Shown piece after piece: positions 45,760 to 57,143 of a stretch of 64,000 nt of DNA; position 1 is the stretch's first letter, and each line of letters opens with the position of its first letter. The notes beneath the pieces were generated by a model. That model was not told where the DNA came from. It was given only the letters and a program-made list of their open reading frames with translations, and ran no database searches. The position numbers and the translations under genes are program-made. This DNA comes from Whitmania pigra (Eukaryota; Annelida; Clitellata; Hirudinida; Haemopidae), in NCBI GenBank assembly GCA_021613335.1, contig JAJTWR010000239.1, forward strand, positions 839,501 through 903,500, read 5' to 3'.

Positions 45760-47780
45760 TTACATACTTTGACCCCCTCGCTTTCTATCCGAAATGCCCC
45801 TCGTGCTTAATTTCATGTCGTCGCTGGTAGTGATGAAGTTTTTATTTTAACAAAAGTTAATATTAGGAATCAAGCTAAATAAACATTCAATTATTACACC
45901 TTTACAACTTTCAATTTGATATTATTTATGGTTTAAATGCCTATGCCAGATAATGGAAGACACTACCTGTGAATTGACGTTTCACCAGATGCTGTCTTAA
46001 CCTCATGATTGTTTCTTAGAATAACTTCATGCTTCAAATCTTTGAACGAATTAAAAATTAAGTTATTTATTAATTTCACTTGAATAACATTTTAAAATTT
46101 TTTTAATTCATCAATTAAACCAATCACATATTCTTCCAATTGTTTTTCATGTTGAGATATCCTTTTTCAAATGAATTCCACGGTTACTTTTTATAGCAGA
46201 TTGTGCATGCATCTTATGCTTAATGTTAGCTGCCATTGGAATTATTTCATTGGTTCACAATTTTAGGTTGATTTAATTATTTGCAAATGATTTCACAAGA
46301 TAGAATTAGGAAATTGTCCTGCATTTGTTCATATTTTGCTTTTTAAATGACGAAAGTGATTGAATGTCAGTTTACATATTATATATATGTTGAAGTTATA
46401 TAATACAATGCACTGAACCATAATGTGTGTTCCAGGAGATATAACACCTGTTGCCTTGTGATAGTAACTGTGTTGTGTATGAAACTATGATGCATTTGCA
46501 TTGCAAACTCGAGAGCCCTTTCTATAATCAATTGTTTCAATATTGTGCAGGTTGGTCGAACAGGTGCAGGTTGGTAGTGTTTGAAACCCAGCCTGCATTG
46601 CCACAAATGCCCTTTTGGAAGGAGTGCTACATAAATTGTAAACAAGAAGTGTTTCTGATGCTGTGCTTATGACACAATGTGTCACATAAATATCAAGATA
46701 TAAAACTATTATCATTAATGTTATTATTATTATTATTTTTTTATCAAATAAGCTACATCTATTAAATTACCTCGAATTTCCTCCATAAGATGTTGCGTAT
46801 CAGCAAAATGCATTGCTTCTCTTTCTTCAATATCAGTTTCCAGGAACACATTATGTTCTATTGCCTACATACATAAAATATAGCTAACACATTTATATGA
46901 TCAGCTCATTTTCACTTCCTGATGAATTTGGAAACCATTGCAGTAATTTCTCATATTTGATCCATTAAAGATAACGTGAATAAAATATTACATTATAAAT
47001 ATTATTTGTTACATTATTAAAACATTGACAGAAATATGTTCAAACAACTCTTAATTTGAAGAATTTTTTATTAGCTATGACAACTTAATTCTTAATTATC
47101 TTAAGCAAGACAATAGATTTTAAATTAACTTCTTAACATATGTAAGTAAAAATTCATGCCTGGTTAAGCTTATGTTCACAGTCCTCCAGGCTGGCCAATG
47201 CAGCTCTGTTTGCTCTTTCTAAATCATCATTTGTCTGCTCCAACTGCCTGATGTACTTGCGAGAAGTTTCCTTATAATTTTCCAATGTCTTGAGTTTGGT
47301 CTCAAAATCTGATATTTGCTGGTAACTGCTCTGTTGCAGATTGCTATACTTATCCTAAAAAGACAAAAACACATACTTAAAGAAGTGCAAAGACATCAGT
47401 ATGGAAATTTGGAGCTGAAGGTCAATCAAACCTTTATGTCCTCCAATTCATTTTGTAGTTTTGAGCAATACACTTTTAAATCCCTAAGCTTGACCTCTGT
47501 TTGGGTCAATTGAGTTTCCAACTCAGCTTCCAATTCATGGCTATTTAATTGGAATTCATTCAATTCTTCAAGTACTGTTTCATAGCTGACGAAATTAAAA
47601 TTGGGGTAAAATATTATATGCTGCGCAAAATTAGTAATCTCAAATTTTATGCACAATTTCCAAGAAATTTTAATTAGCAACATGGAAACTGTTAAACCTC
47701 TTCTGAAACTTCTTAGCTTCTTCATACCAATAATTTATTTCCTCTTTAGATGTCACAAACGTCCTGCCACAACCAGCCAT
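45760..47780 (-). CDS. NDE1/NDEL1-like dynein adaptor with short C-terminus, six exons
   Basis: Exons on the minus strand: 47698-47780, 47432-47585, 47160-47354, 46771-46864, 45967-46039 and 45760-45823. They give 663 nt, or 220 residues. The start contains EEINYWYEEAKKF, as in NudE (EEANYWKDLAMTY). The long coiled coil includes HELEAELETQLTQTEVKLRD, YIRQLEQTNDDLERANRAAL and LNQAIEHNVFLETDIEERE, all canonical NDE1/NDEL1 blocks. NudE proteins bind LIS1 and dynein and act at centrosomes, kinetochores and in nuclear migration. Vertebrate proteins are about 335-345 residues; here the C-terminal disordered and dynein-binding part is reduced to about 45 residues ending GISDRKRGGQSM. The intron after 47160 appears to use a GC donor (CAG/GCATGA). 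The 731-bp intron at 46040-46770 holds no other gene. Confidence 0.9.
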
Positions 47781-48548
47781 CGAAGTTCGGGAAACAATCT
47801 GATTTGCTTAAAACATTACAACGATTGTAAAAAAAAAAGAACAAACAAAATAATTTATTCCAGCCTTGGAAGGGCGATAGCGGCGCGAGCTTTCATTTTC
47901 ATTAAGCAAGTGAGATTATCAAAAATGTCTCAACATACATATCAGCTGATAGCGTTTAATTTATTCGCGCACACGAGAAAAACAATTTGATAGTACAATT
48001 TAATAAACATTGCGGAAAACAAAAACCATTGCTTGATGACAGCATATAATCAAGACGCTACTATTCAAATTCTCAGGCAAGTCATTAAACTTCCATAAAC
48101 GAGCTCACTTTAAACCATCAGAAGGCAATTGTGTAAACTAATCAATATTAGTTAGAGAAAGAATTGAATGCCAATTTTGTTTGAAAAATTATGATTTGAA
48201 GTACATAGATTTATTCTTTATGTGTAGAAATGACCAAACGTTTTGAATATTTAATCTGAAAGTTAACATCTTTGCAGCAATATCAAAAGTTTGCATATTT
48301 TATTTACTTAATATAAAATTATTAAAAAATAAACGTTGCAATTTTGTAAACCGTTTAATCATAACTTATATTTATACTTTGCAAGAAGACCTTGTTGATT
48401 TTTGACTGAAGGTGAGTTTGTCGTTCGGGTCGCTTTGCGATTGTAACTCTCGCAACCTCTCCCGGTTTAAATATTTTGCTTTACAATTTTTTGCAATATT
48501 TTTTTAAAACTGGATTATTTTTATTTCCATGTTTTATTTTCAGTAAAT
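47781..48548. other. Bidirectional promoter region NDE1 / COX6B
   Basis: About 770 bp lie between divergent start codons. A pyrimidine tract with TTTTCAG at 48537-48543 directly before the COX6B ATG suggests that its first coding exon follows a 5' UTR intron. No other genes were seen. Confidence 0.5.
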
Positions 48549-49444
48549 ATGTCCGGAAAGGAAACCAGGGGCGATATTAAACTGGGCACTGTTCCTTTTG
48601 ATGCTAGGTTCCCCAATACCAATCAAACAAGGTTTGGAAAGTTCCTTGACTTACTATGCTGTTGATTGCCTATTCACTTTATGATCGGCATATTACTACT
48701 GCCTCTTCATAACCTTAAACTTGTGCAAGAGGATGAAAATTAAAAACCATAGCAAGAAATTTACTTAGGTATCTCATGTTTATGTAACCTATGCCATCTT
48801 TTGTGTGTAAGTGCATGCCATTAGGAATTTTTGATAGACCTACATGGTCATGCGATGGATGCCTGCATATCTGAGCCAGTCGCAGATTTTGGCAGTCTGG
48901 ATGTATGAGTGCTCATTAACGCTGAAAACCACTTTTAATTGCTTGTCAGCTTTTCTGAGATAGAAATTGGTGAGCGTCCAATCAGAAAATATCTCTTTCC
49001 TTTTTTTTTACTCTTGCTGGGTTTGTAAAGGCCAGTCAAATCTGGGCATGATCTGAGCAGGGCAAGGTTTAATCAGCCATAACTCAGGCCAAAACATTTT
49101 GCAAGCGAAATTGTTTGTTGACTGACACCTCAAAAGACAAGTTCAATAACACTAAGACAATAACATTTGAATAGGAATTGCTGGCAGAACTATGTTGACT
49201 TCCATCGCTGTCAAAATTTGAAAGGTGAAGAATATGAACCATGCAACTACTTTAGAAAGATTTACCAGGCTCTCTGCCCAGACGAATGGGTAAGACCTCT
49301 TTTAATATGTTTATTTATAAGTAATGTAGAAATACATGAGTATTTGCCATCTATTTAATATTATGATCTTTGTCTTCCATTTTGCAACAGATTGATAAGT
49401 GGGATTCTCAAAGAGAGACAAAGTCCTTCCCAGCCAGGTTGTGA
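48549..49444 (+). CDS. Cytochrome c oxidase subunit 6B (COX6B), three exons
   Basis: Exons 48549-48631, 49175-49289 and 49391-49444 join to 83 residues (human COX6B1 has 86). The protein has the family's twin-cysteine CHCH helix pair, NCWQNYVDFHRCQ (CX9C) and PCNYFRKIYQALCP (CX10C), a proline-rich PFDARFPNTNQTRNCW entry segment and the C-terminal WIDKWDSQRE. It is imported into the mitochondrial intermembrane space through the MIA40 route, oxidised there, and bridges the two halves of the complex IV dimer. Split codon AG/G gives Arg before NCWQ. Splice sites are canonical. Confidence 0.95.
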
Positions 49445-49525
49445 AATGCCAGGTGCATGATGCCACTGACAAGCTTACTGACGATGCATTAAGTAATTTA
49501 GTTTTAGTCGGTTCTTTTGGTTACA

Positions 49526-49531
49526 AATAAA
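49526..49531 (+). terminator. Polyadenylation signal of COX6B
   Basis: AATAAA lies 82 bp after the COX6B stop codon, a suitable distance for the 3' end of a short transcript. Confidence 0.6.
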
Positions 49532-51540
49532 GCTTCCAAATGATTCATATAGTTACTTTTTTATTTGCCAAAAAAACATTAGACATTTTGAAGAGACACT
49601 AATTGATGCAATGTTGTGTCTGTTGAAGTGTTATCTTTGTGGAGGCATCAATTATATTCTGTTCCAATCAAGGACTTATCTTTAACATCAGTATCTCTGA
49701 TAACTAAATCAACAAAACATAATTAATGGAGTGATTGTGTATTCAAAGTCACTTATGCCATACCTATGTACTCTTTGTAATGGATTTCGTGATAATTGGT
49801 GTACCTGCGGTATTGCACTATTCCAATTCCAAGTGGGAGGGCTGGAATTTTGTTAGCTTTAGTTTGGTTATGTTAATATATTCAATTGTGTGTTATGCTG
49901 AGCAATTACAATATCACTCACATATGGCCATCAGTCCAGCAGATATAAGCCATTCTGGAGTCTCGTTAAAACTTCTCTTCAAAAAAGAAACTAGAATAAA
50001 TCAATTTTGGTTAGTGTCATGCAAAACAACTTTAGTCAAATGGACAACTATCCCTTAAGGGTCTTGTAAATTGTATCATGGCCTTAACGGATAGGGTTGA
50101 GTAATTCCATAACTCAATTTGCAAAAGTGTTTGGAAGAGCCTAGCTACATCGTGGCTTTTAAGCTTTTGGTCATGAATCATATCTAGAATGAGTTTTTGA
50201 ATTAGTGCTATGCAATGCCGTATTTGGGCACAAACGCTCAAATTTATCTATCAAACATAGAATAGGATAAATTTGAATTCATTTATGTCCGTCATTTATT
50301 AATTTTCTTTTAAATGTATTTATTGTAATACACATTAATTTATCAATTGCAAAGGTAACGCTACACGTAATACAATGTATGCAATTACACATTTTCCCCA
50401 CAATTCTGAAATGTATGCTTGGTGAATCAGAAACTCAGCCGCAGTAATTGATCAATACTCACCAAATCTAGACGCCATTTCCTAACCAATCCAATGTCAC
50501 CGAAACAGTCAGAATCAAAACAAACCTCCAAAGCTTCATTTTAAGCTGATTCCGATTATATCGTTTTTATTAATTTTGATTTAATTTTATAATTACATAT
50601 CCAAGTCATTAAAAATATTTTAAAAAAATAATATAAAAATAATGACACTATCATTAACCAACTTGAGTTATAAGTTATGTTGAGTACTGCCATCATAGAT
50701 TATAAAATCCAAACACAAAATTACTGAACAAAATTTTTAAGGGCAAGTGGTATTCCACTTGAAGAAATCTGTAAGTAAATCTGACCGCCACCCGAATGTA
50801 TTTCTTATATATTTTCGTTTATTCGAAACTGATTAGGTCGTTCATATGACCTCTGTATCTTTTGCCAAGAACAGACATATCATCGGAAAGTAGCTCTCTA
50901 CTTTATAATTTAGTTCTTATATTGTGATGTGTTTTCAATTTTATTTGTTCCGTGCGGTATGTTCGTTGTTTTCTCTATAGATTGATTATTTTGATGAAAT
51001 TTGTATTGAAATTTTCTGAGTCATGGTTGAATTATGACTCGACAAAAGTTGATATTTCGGGCGTTAATGATGATCATGATGGTGATTTTGATCGTGGTGA
51101 TGATGATGACGACAAACAAAACAGGTTTTTTTGGTTAGTGGAATTATGACTTGAGCTCCTAATTGACAGGGGACTGGGTGGTGGGAGAAGGGCTGATCTA
51201 GAACACTTTGGAGGGGGGGTCGAGCACATACTGGAACCAGTGGGCGGATTTAGGATAGGGGTAAATTATTGAAGTAATTTAAAAAAATCAAATTATGATA
51301 CATTTGCTAAACTTTAATTTAATTTTTTTATTAATTTTTGTTATAATAGATTTACTTAATTTTTGCTTATATTTTCCAAATGATGGCTCCTCCGACCCAC
51401 TCTAAATTCTGGGGAGAGGATCGTAAGTGCATAATTTTTTGAAGATGATCAGACTTTCGCAAGTAATTCGACATAATCATATTTGCAGCTAGTGCAAACG
51501 AAATGCAAGTGCAGTTCGTTTATTTAACACGCCTCATCTA
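49532..51540. other. Intergenic region, no firm gene
   Basis: A 107-codon frame at 49735-50058 starts at TTG, has no domain I know and looks fortuitous. A GAT-rich run lies near 51065-51115 and a possible transposon fragment at 51238-51420. Nothing else is supported. Confidence 0.5.
51238..51420. mobile_element. Possible non-autonomous DNA transposon fragment
   Basis: CAGTGGGCGGATTTAGGATA at 51238 resembles the CAGTGGCGGATCCAG-type ends of non-autonomous DNA transposons in many invertebrates. About 160 bp on, CCCACTCTAAATTCTGG could be the degraded opposite end. No target duplication was established. Confidence 0.3.
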
Positions 51541-51589
51541 TAATAAAATCCTGCAGCCATCTCATCTAGGCATTCCGACATATCCGTTA

Positions 51590-52101
51590 GTTCCTTTCGA
51601 TTGATAAGGCTTCTGCTCTTGCACGCAGTCTGGTCCTTTCTCGCCTTGACTACTGCAACTCTCTCCTGCATGACACACCTTACCCTCTCCCTTCAGCTCA
51701 TCCAAAACAAGTTAGCTAAACTTGTTCTCCTTGTCCCTAATCTTAACAGCTTTGAAACCCTGACGCAACTGCACTGGCTACCCATACGTTACCGTGTTAT
51801 TTACAAAATGTCTTTACTCAGTTATTGCATCTTAACTACGTCCAATCCCCTCTATCTCTATCATCTCATTCACCACCGCCAAATGCCCAATCACCTTCAC
51901 TTCTAAAATTTCTTCACCAACCAGTCCATACATCATCCAACGTCAACCGAGGCTTTTCCCATGCCTCGCCCGCCGTCTGGAACAACCTGCCTTCCATCAT
52001 CCGGTCACAGCCGACACTTCAGCTGACGACCTATCTTTTCAGAACATCCACACAGGAACCAAGGCGCCTATGAATCTACGCTTAAGGCGCCATATAAATG
52101 A
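51590..52101 (+). mobile_element. 3' end of a CR1/L2-like LINE (reverse transcriptase tail, decayed)
   Basis: Frame-shifted pieces spell the C-terminal region typical of CR1/L2-clade polymerases: SRLDYCNS, then LQLIQNKLAKLVLLVPNLNS, TQLHWLPIRYRVIYKM and, in another frame, RGFSHASPAVWNNLPSIIRS. The order and spacing match the RT-end consensus (RLDYCNSLL, LQ.vQNaAaRl, LHWLPi..Ri.fK, FS.aaP.lWN.LP). Frameshifts and stops show it is dead. It ends in GGCGCCATATAAATGAATT, where the microsatellite tail begins. Confidence 0.85.
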
Positions 52102-52279
<178 letters not shown>

Positions 52280-52439
52280 GCAACTCACTTAAAATTGTTG
52301 AGCAACATTTGTTGATGACATTTTTCTACTTCAGCGCCTATTCAGCAGCTTCTCATGAGTCGACTTTCATAATGCTGCAAACTCAACCTACTTCAGCAAA
52401 CGTTTAATAAAGAACTAATAATAAAGTCCAATTACTTTG

Positions 52440-53703
52440 AGAATTTTGGGACAGGGTCTTGAATGGCGACGAAGATTCCTTGAAACCTGGACAGACCAGA
52501 AAGTGTCTGAAGAGACAGAATAGGGAATATAATGAATTGAAAAAAACCCCGCATGTTTCAGATGACCGGAAGTTATGCCGTACGCAGTATGTCACACCAC
52601 TTCATCTCCGCAGTTACGTACGACTTCAACTTTTTACTTCTCCAAAATATAAGATTTTAAGACAATTTAAGCTCTGATAAAGAACAGTCCCATTTGGTGC
52701 TTGTAGCAGTGCAGCGGGGACAACAGAAACTCAGGGAGTGCAACTGGAATCGTAGGAATTTTTTAGACGGTGACTTTTCCGGATACTCACCAACTTAATC
52801 AGTATTTGGAAACTAAAAACCGCGAAAAAATGCAGAACATGCTGAAAATAATAAGAGACGATCAGACATTTTCTCCTAGAATGTCCGGACCAAGAAATGA
52901 GAACCAGACTAAAGCTTCAAACCCAATCCGTACACTTAAAAGTGATAATAAACAGCAATTTTAGCTTAGATTTAATCAACCGAGAAATTTTAGAAAAGAG
53001 AACTGATGTAAATAATTGCACACATGTAACTTTGTACATATTGATAAAGAAACTGTTTTATTTTTGTTTTCCCTGTCCCTACAACCACATGAACTAAAAT
53101 TTCCTCCTCGTCCTGACGATAAATATTCATTAATGTTCAGCGACGTCGCTAGGACTGGTGCCATCCCTTAAGATTTTCATCATAAATCAAGAGTTAGTGC
53201 CTGGGAAATACATAAAAAGGATTGGAAAAACATTTTATGAAATCGAAGTTGGTAGGAAGATTACTAAGAAACGTGCGATTCAACTAACACCTAGGTATAA
53301 CGAAGGAGCATCAGGAAAAATATTCGAAGTATTTGGTCTATAAAAAATTCAAAGATAGGTGGATGTAAGAGAGATAACATCAATAAGGGTTAAATGGATT
53401 GAACCCGATTAAATAGATGAACGACGCAATAAAGAGAAGACCTCAAGTATGGATAACAAAAAACTTCAAACCGAGGAAAATTATGCTTCTAAAGAAACTC
53501 TAAAACCAGTCATAACACCGGATACTATCTTTGACGAAACTCTCAGTCCATTCACAGATTTAGAAGTTGTTTTAAACCCAGAAGAACACGCCTAGGAAAA
53601 AACAGCTCAAAAATTAACACGACACAAAAGTCTTTGCAACCCGCCTAAACAGATGGTGAATGATACTATCAAGAAGAACTATTATTTCATATAGAGGGGA
53701 AGG
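52440..53703 (+). mobile_element. Decayed LTR retrotransposon, 3' internal part
   Basis: Short broken frames with Lys/Arg-rich content are followed by LVPGKYIKRIGKTFYEIEVG and KKRAIQLTPRYNE (53158-53343). This pattern is close to the integrase C-terminal tail of Ty3/gypsy elements (G.v.rrvG...Y.Vev, then vnqLrpr). Stops and frameshifts are frequent. The internal region ends in a purine tract, AGAGGGGAAGG at 53693-53703, as expected for the plus-strand primer next to a 3' LTR. The upstream limit is uncertain and no 5' LTR was recognised. Confidence 0.55.
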
Positions 53704-53829
53704 TGTTGTAGAATTATATTAACCATAATTAATAAAATTTATCCAAATCATTACTACGTAATTATAATAAGTATCTTTTGTTATTACAGCTAAAGGAAAA
53801 ATTGTTAAATAAAGTATCATTTCACAACA
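53704..53829 (+). mobile_element. 3' LTR, 126 bp
   Basis: The sequence begins TGTTGTAGAATTATA directly after a polypurine tract and ends TTTCACAACA, so it has TG...CA ends within a 6-bp inverted repeat (TGTTGT/ACAACA). It contains AATAAA motifs (near 53730). The following 5 bases are TTAAG, a candidate target duplication. VPS41 starts 127 bp further on. Confidence 0.65.
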
Positions 53830-53956
53830 TTAAGACTTTTCTCCATACTTTGATTTCTAAGGAATACAAAGATTCGACATAAAGAAATATTCAAAGGAAT
53901 ACAAAGATACGTATAGAGAAATATTTTGCATTGTCATATAAACATAAACGTGGATA

Positions 53957-56515
53957 ATGGAGAAGGCTAAAGTCGAAATAAAAGAAAGCACAGGAAACGA
54001 TAATTTCAACGCTGTGGGAAGCTTGTCGGGTGACGACCAAGAAGAAATCGATGACGAAATTGAACCAGGACTTAAGTATGAGGGAATGAGCCTGACTTCA
54101 ATCATCGATAGAGATGAAGCAACTTGTTTAGCAGTTCATTCAAAATTCTTAGCAATTGGTACTCAGTTGGGATCCATATTCGTCATGGATCACATCGGTA
54201 GCATTATCGACACAACTGACATCACATGTCATTCCACCGCAGTAAACCAAATCAGTATCGACAACAGTGGCGAATATTTGGCCAGTTGTTCGGATGATGG
54301 CAAGGTGATCATAAACGGTTTGTACACCGCGGAAGACAACAAGGTCATGAACTTTGACCGACCTATAAAATCCGTCGCCATCCACCCAAATTATGGGAAA
54401 TCAGGATCCAATAAACGGTTTGTCACTGGAGATTCAAAGGTGGTTCTTCACGAGAAAAAGTTCCTGGGTCGCCAGAAGTCCACCTGCATCCACGAACACA
54501 GCAACCAGGTACATGACATCAAGTGGCAGTCCATCTTCATAGCTTGGTCGAGTGACAACGGTGTGCACATTTACGACACTAGTCTCAAAAGACGAATCAC
54601 TCTCGTTGCCCACCTCAAACCTGAGAAGTCGTGCAGCAACAAGGAAGTCGAAGAAATGAGGTGCACCATGTTTTGGAAGAACGAAAGGACTTTGATCATC
54701 GCCAGATTCAATACCATCCAGGTTTGCGTAATCAAGGACAGAATAAAAATTGAAAAGGATGGCAAAGGAGCCACTGCAAGATTTGTCGAAATAATTGCCA
54801 GAGAGGAACTCGACTTCACCATTGCTGGTCTTTGCTTTTACAAAGACTCTTATGTTGTTCTGTCGTATTCCGACGCAAGTCAAAACGTTGCCACTCCAAG
54901 CACACCACACCTGAGGATCATAAATGCCTCGAACTGGGATGAAATCACCAACGATGCTCTCTCCATCCGAGAATTCCAGTCGTGTGAATGCAAGAATTAT
55001 AAGCTCGAGTGTTGTCTGGAGGAGGGAATGTTCTTTGTGATGAGTCCTAAAGACATAGTTGTTGCTAGGCAACGAGACGAAGACGACCACCTGGATTGGT
55101 TGATCGAGCACGAAGAATTTCAGGAGGCAATGAAATTTGCCACAAATAATTATAAACTTTTGAAGAAAAGAACGTGTCAGGATGTAGGATTTCAGTGGTT
55201 CACAAAATTGTTTGACGAGAAGAGGTACGAAGAGGCCGCCGACCTTTGCCCCCAACTTATTGGGAGGAATAAGGACTTTTGGGAGTGTTACATAATTAGG
55301 TTCAAACAGTTCAATCAGCTGACAGCCTTGGCTCAAGTCATTCCAGTCGACAATCCGAGACTCGACACTTCGACGTACGAAATGGTTCTGTTTGACTTTC
55401 TCAACAACAAAAATTGGGAATTTCTTATGGACCTAATAAAAAAATGGAGCTCCGAGTTGTACAACCGAGATAGGCTGATTGGTGCCCTCATGGACCAATT
55501 AGAACACAACAGGAACGATATCCATCTCCTGGAATCTCTCGGACATTTATACACAGAAAGCGGACAGATTGAAAAAGCCTTCTACATCTACGTCAGACTC
55601 GGCCACAAGGACATTTTCGAGCTGATCTACCGCCATAACCTGTACGATGACGTCATAGACCACGTGGTAACTCTCATGGACTTCAACTTGGAATCCACTG
55701 TTGGCCTCCTCCTCAAGAATGTCGACAAGATTCAACCATCCAAAGTCATTTCAAAGCTAAAAAATTATCCGGAATACCTGCTGAGTTACCTGTGCCAACT
55801 GATCGAAAATGATCAGCACGTGAGCGCAGAGTACCACCAGATGTTGGTCGAGTTGTACGCGGACTATAACCCCCCAAAACTTCTGACCTTCCTGCAGACT
55901 ACTTCCTTCATCTCTCTGCCACTAACCCTTGAAGTCTGCAGGAAACGCAATTTCATCAAAGAGACCATATATCTGCTCGATCGAATGGGCAATAGTCGTG
56001 AGGCCTTGAGGATGATGCTGAGGCATGATAATGATGTCGACGAGACCATCGACTTCTGCAAGAAACACTCTGACTCAGACTTGTGGAATGATCTCATCCA
56101 ACATTCTGTCGACAAACCCGAGTTTGTCATCGGCCTTTTGAACAACATCGGTGGCCACATTGACCCGATTCTCCTCATACGACAAATCAAAGAAAGGATG
56201 GAAATTCCGGGGCTGAGAGATGCTCTCATTAAGATTGTCAACGACTACAACCAACAGGTCCATTTCTACGAAAGCTGCGCGAAACTATCGAACGCGGACT
56301 TCTTGGAGACTTTCGACCGTTTCATTTCCATCAAGAATGCCGCTCTGGTGGTCGACGAAAGCACACGTTGCGGACGATGCCAGAGTGGAGTTTGTCCAAT
56401 GATAAAAGGTCGCGAAAGTGAACTTGTTGTCTTCCATTGTCAACATGTTTTCCATCTTGCCTGCGTTTGCCACAATCTCAGAGGAGATCCGTCCTGTCCG
56501 ATATGCTTCAATTAG
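53957..56515 (+). CDS. VPS41, HOPS complex subunit, single uninterrupted exon
   Basis: The 852-residue frame matches the length of human VPS41 (854) and reads through without an intron, although neighbouring conserved genes have up to 17 exons. The N-terminal half is a WD40-type propeller (LKYEGMSLTSIIDRDEATCL, GEYLASCSDDGKVIINGLY, FIAWSSDNGVHIYD). An alpha-solenoid/CHCR region follows (LLDRMGNSREALRMMLRHDN, FVIGLLNNIGGHIDPILLIR). A C-terminal RING-H2 has its ligands at CGRCQ, HCQHVFH and CPICFN. VPS41 acts in the HOPS tether for late endosome and autophagosome fusion with lysosomes, and in regulated secretion. The frame is intact and looks functional. Codon usage is less AT-biased than the surroundings. 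A functional retrogene or complete intron loss would explain the structure. Confidence 0.96.
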   Translation: MEKAKVEIKESTGNDNFNAVGSLSGDDQEEIDDEIEPGLKYEGMSLTSIIDRDEATCLAVHSKFLAIGTQLGSIFVMDHIGSIIDTTDITCHSTAVNQISIDNSGEYLASCSDDGKVIINGLYTAEDNKVMNFDRPIKSVAIHPNYGKSGSNKRFVTGDSKVVLHEKKFLGRQKSTCIHEHSNQVHDIKWQSIFIAWSSDNGVHIYDTSLKRRITLVAHLKPEKSCSNKEVEEMRCTMFWKNERTLIIARFNTIQVCVIKDRIKIEKDGKGATARFVEIIAREELDFTIAGLCFYKDSYVVLSYSDASQNVATPSTPHLRIINASNWDEITNDALSIREFQSCECKNYKLECCLEEGMFFVMSPKDIVVARQRDEDDHLDWLIEHEEFQEAMKFATNNYKLLKKRTCQDVGFQWFTKLFDEKRYEEAADLCPQLIGRNKDFWECYIIRFKQFNQLTALAQVIPVDNPRLDTSTYEMVLFDFLNNKNWEFLMDLIKKWSSELYNRDRLIGALMDQLEHNRNDIHLLESLGHLYTESGQIEKAFYIYVRLGHKDIFELIYRHNLYDDVIDHVVTLMDFNLESTVGLLLKNVDKIQPSKVISKLKNYPEYLLSYLCQLIENDQHVSAEYHQMLVELYADYNPPKLLTFLQTTSFISLPLTLEVCRKRNFIKETIYLLDRMGNSREALRMMLRHDNDVDETIDFCKKHSDSDLWNDLIQHSVDKPEFVIGLLNNIGGHIDPILLIRQIKERMEIPGLRDALIKIVNDYNQQVHFYESCAKLSNADFLETFDRFISIKNAALVVDESTRCGRCQSGVCPMIKGRESELVVFHCQHVFHLACVCHNLRGDPSCPICFN

Positions 56516-57143
56516 ATTTCAGAAACTGTTTCTTCTGAGGAAAATATCATTGGTTCTCGCTTGACCTTTTGTACTTAACTCTTGCATAAATTTCGACATG
56601 TTATTCACAAAAGAATTGTAGATATTGCATTGTTCCTATCATTTGAAAAACGTATTTATTAAAGAACATAATTATTATTAGGCCAACTTAAGGTGTTTTA
56701 AAGGCATTTGAAATTTTGAAATTTCATTCGTGTTTTGGGCTTGAAATTTTCATGAAAAACTGTTTCTATGTCGAGTCTTTTGGAGATTAATAAATGTTAA
56801 ACATTAACAAAGTATTTGACATGAATATATGCACCTGGTTAATTTTGTACATTCTCCTCAGGCTATCTGTAGTAATTTATGCTTTGCATTTCCATATTGT
56901 TCATCATTCATTTTGAGTGTTTCCCGTCGAGCCTCAATACACAATCTTCTGACCCGTGCTACGAAATAAAAAAGTTTTACTTAACACTTTTCTTGTCTCC
57001 AAATAGTTTTTCAAAATGGTTTTTGTTTCTTCATAGCTTAGGTCCTCCAATAATCTTGCCATTCTGGTAAGGAGATGGAACAGTGAAATTCTTGGGGTAC
57101 CAAAATTTCCAAATGGAACTGGACCGGCAGAAACAACTGGTGT
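56516..57143. other. Intergenic region after VPS41
   Basis: It contains the VPS41 3' UTR with AATAAA-like motifs (for example near 56790). I saw no clear poly(A) tract or direct repeat that would mark a retroposition boundary, and no exon. Confidence 0.5.

Noticed and set aside
49735..50058. 107-codon frame after COX6B
   Set aside because: No ATG at its start, no domain, and no flanking splice sites that connect to other exons.
54434..55336. 300-codon minus-strand frame inside VPS41
   Set aside because: It is a shadow of the conserved VPS41 frame and shows no family signature.
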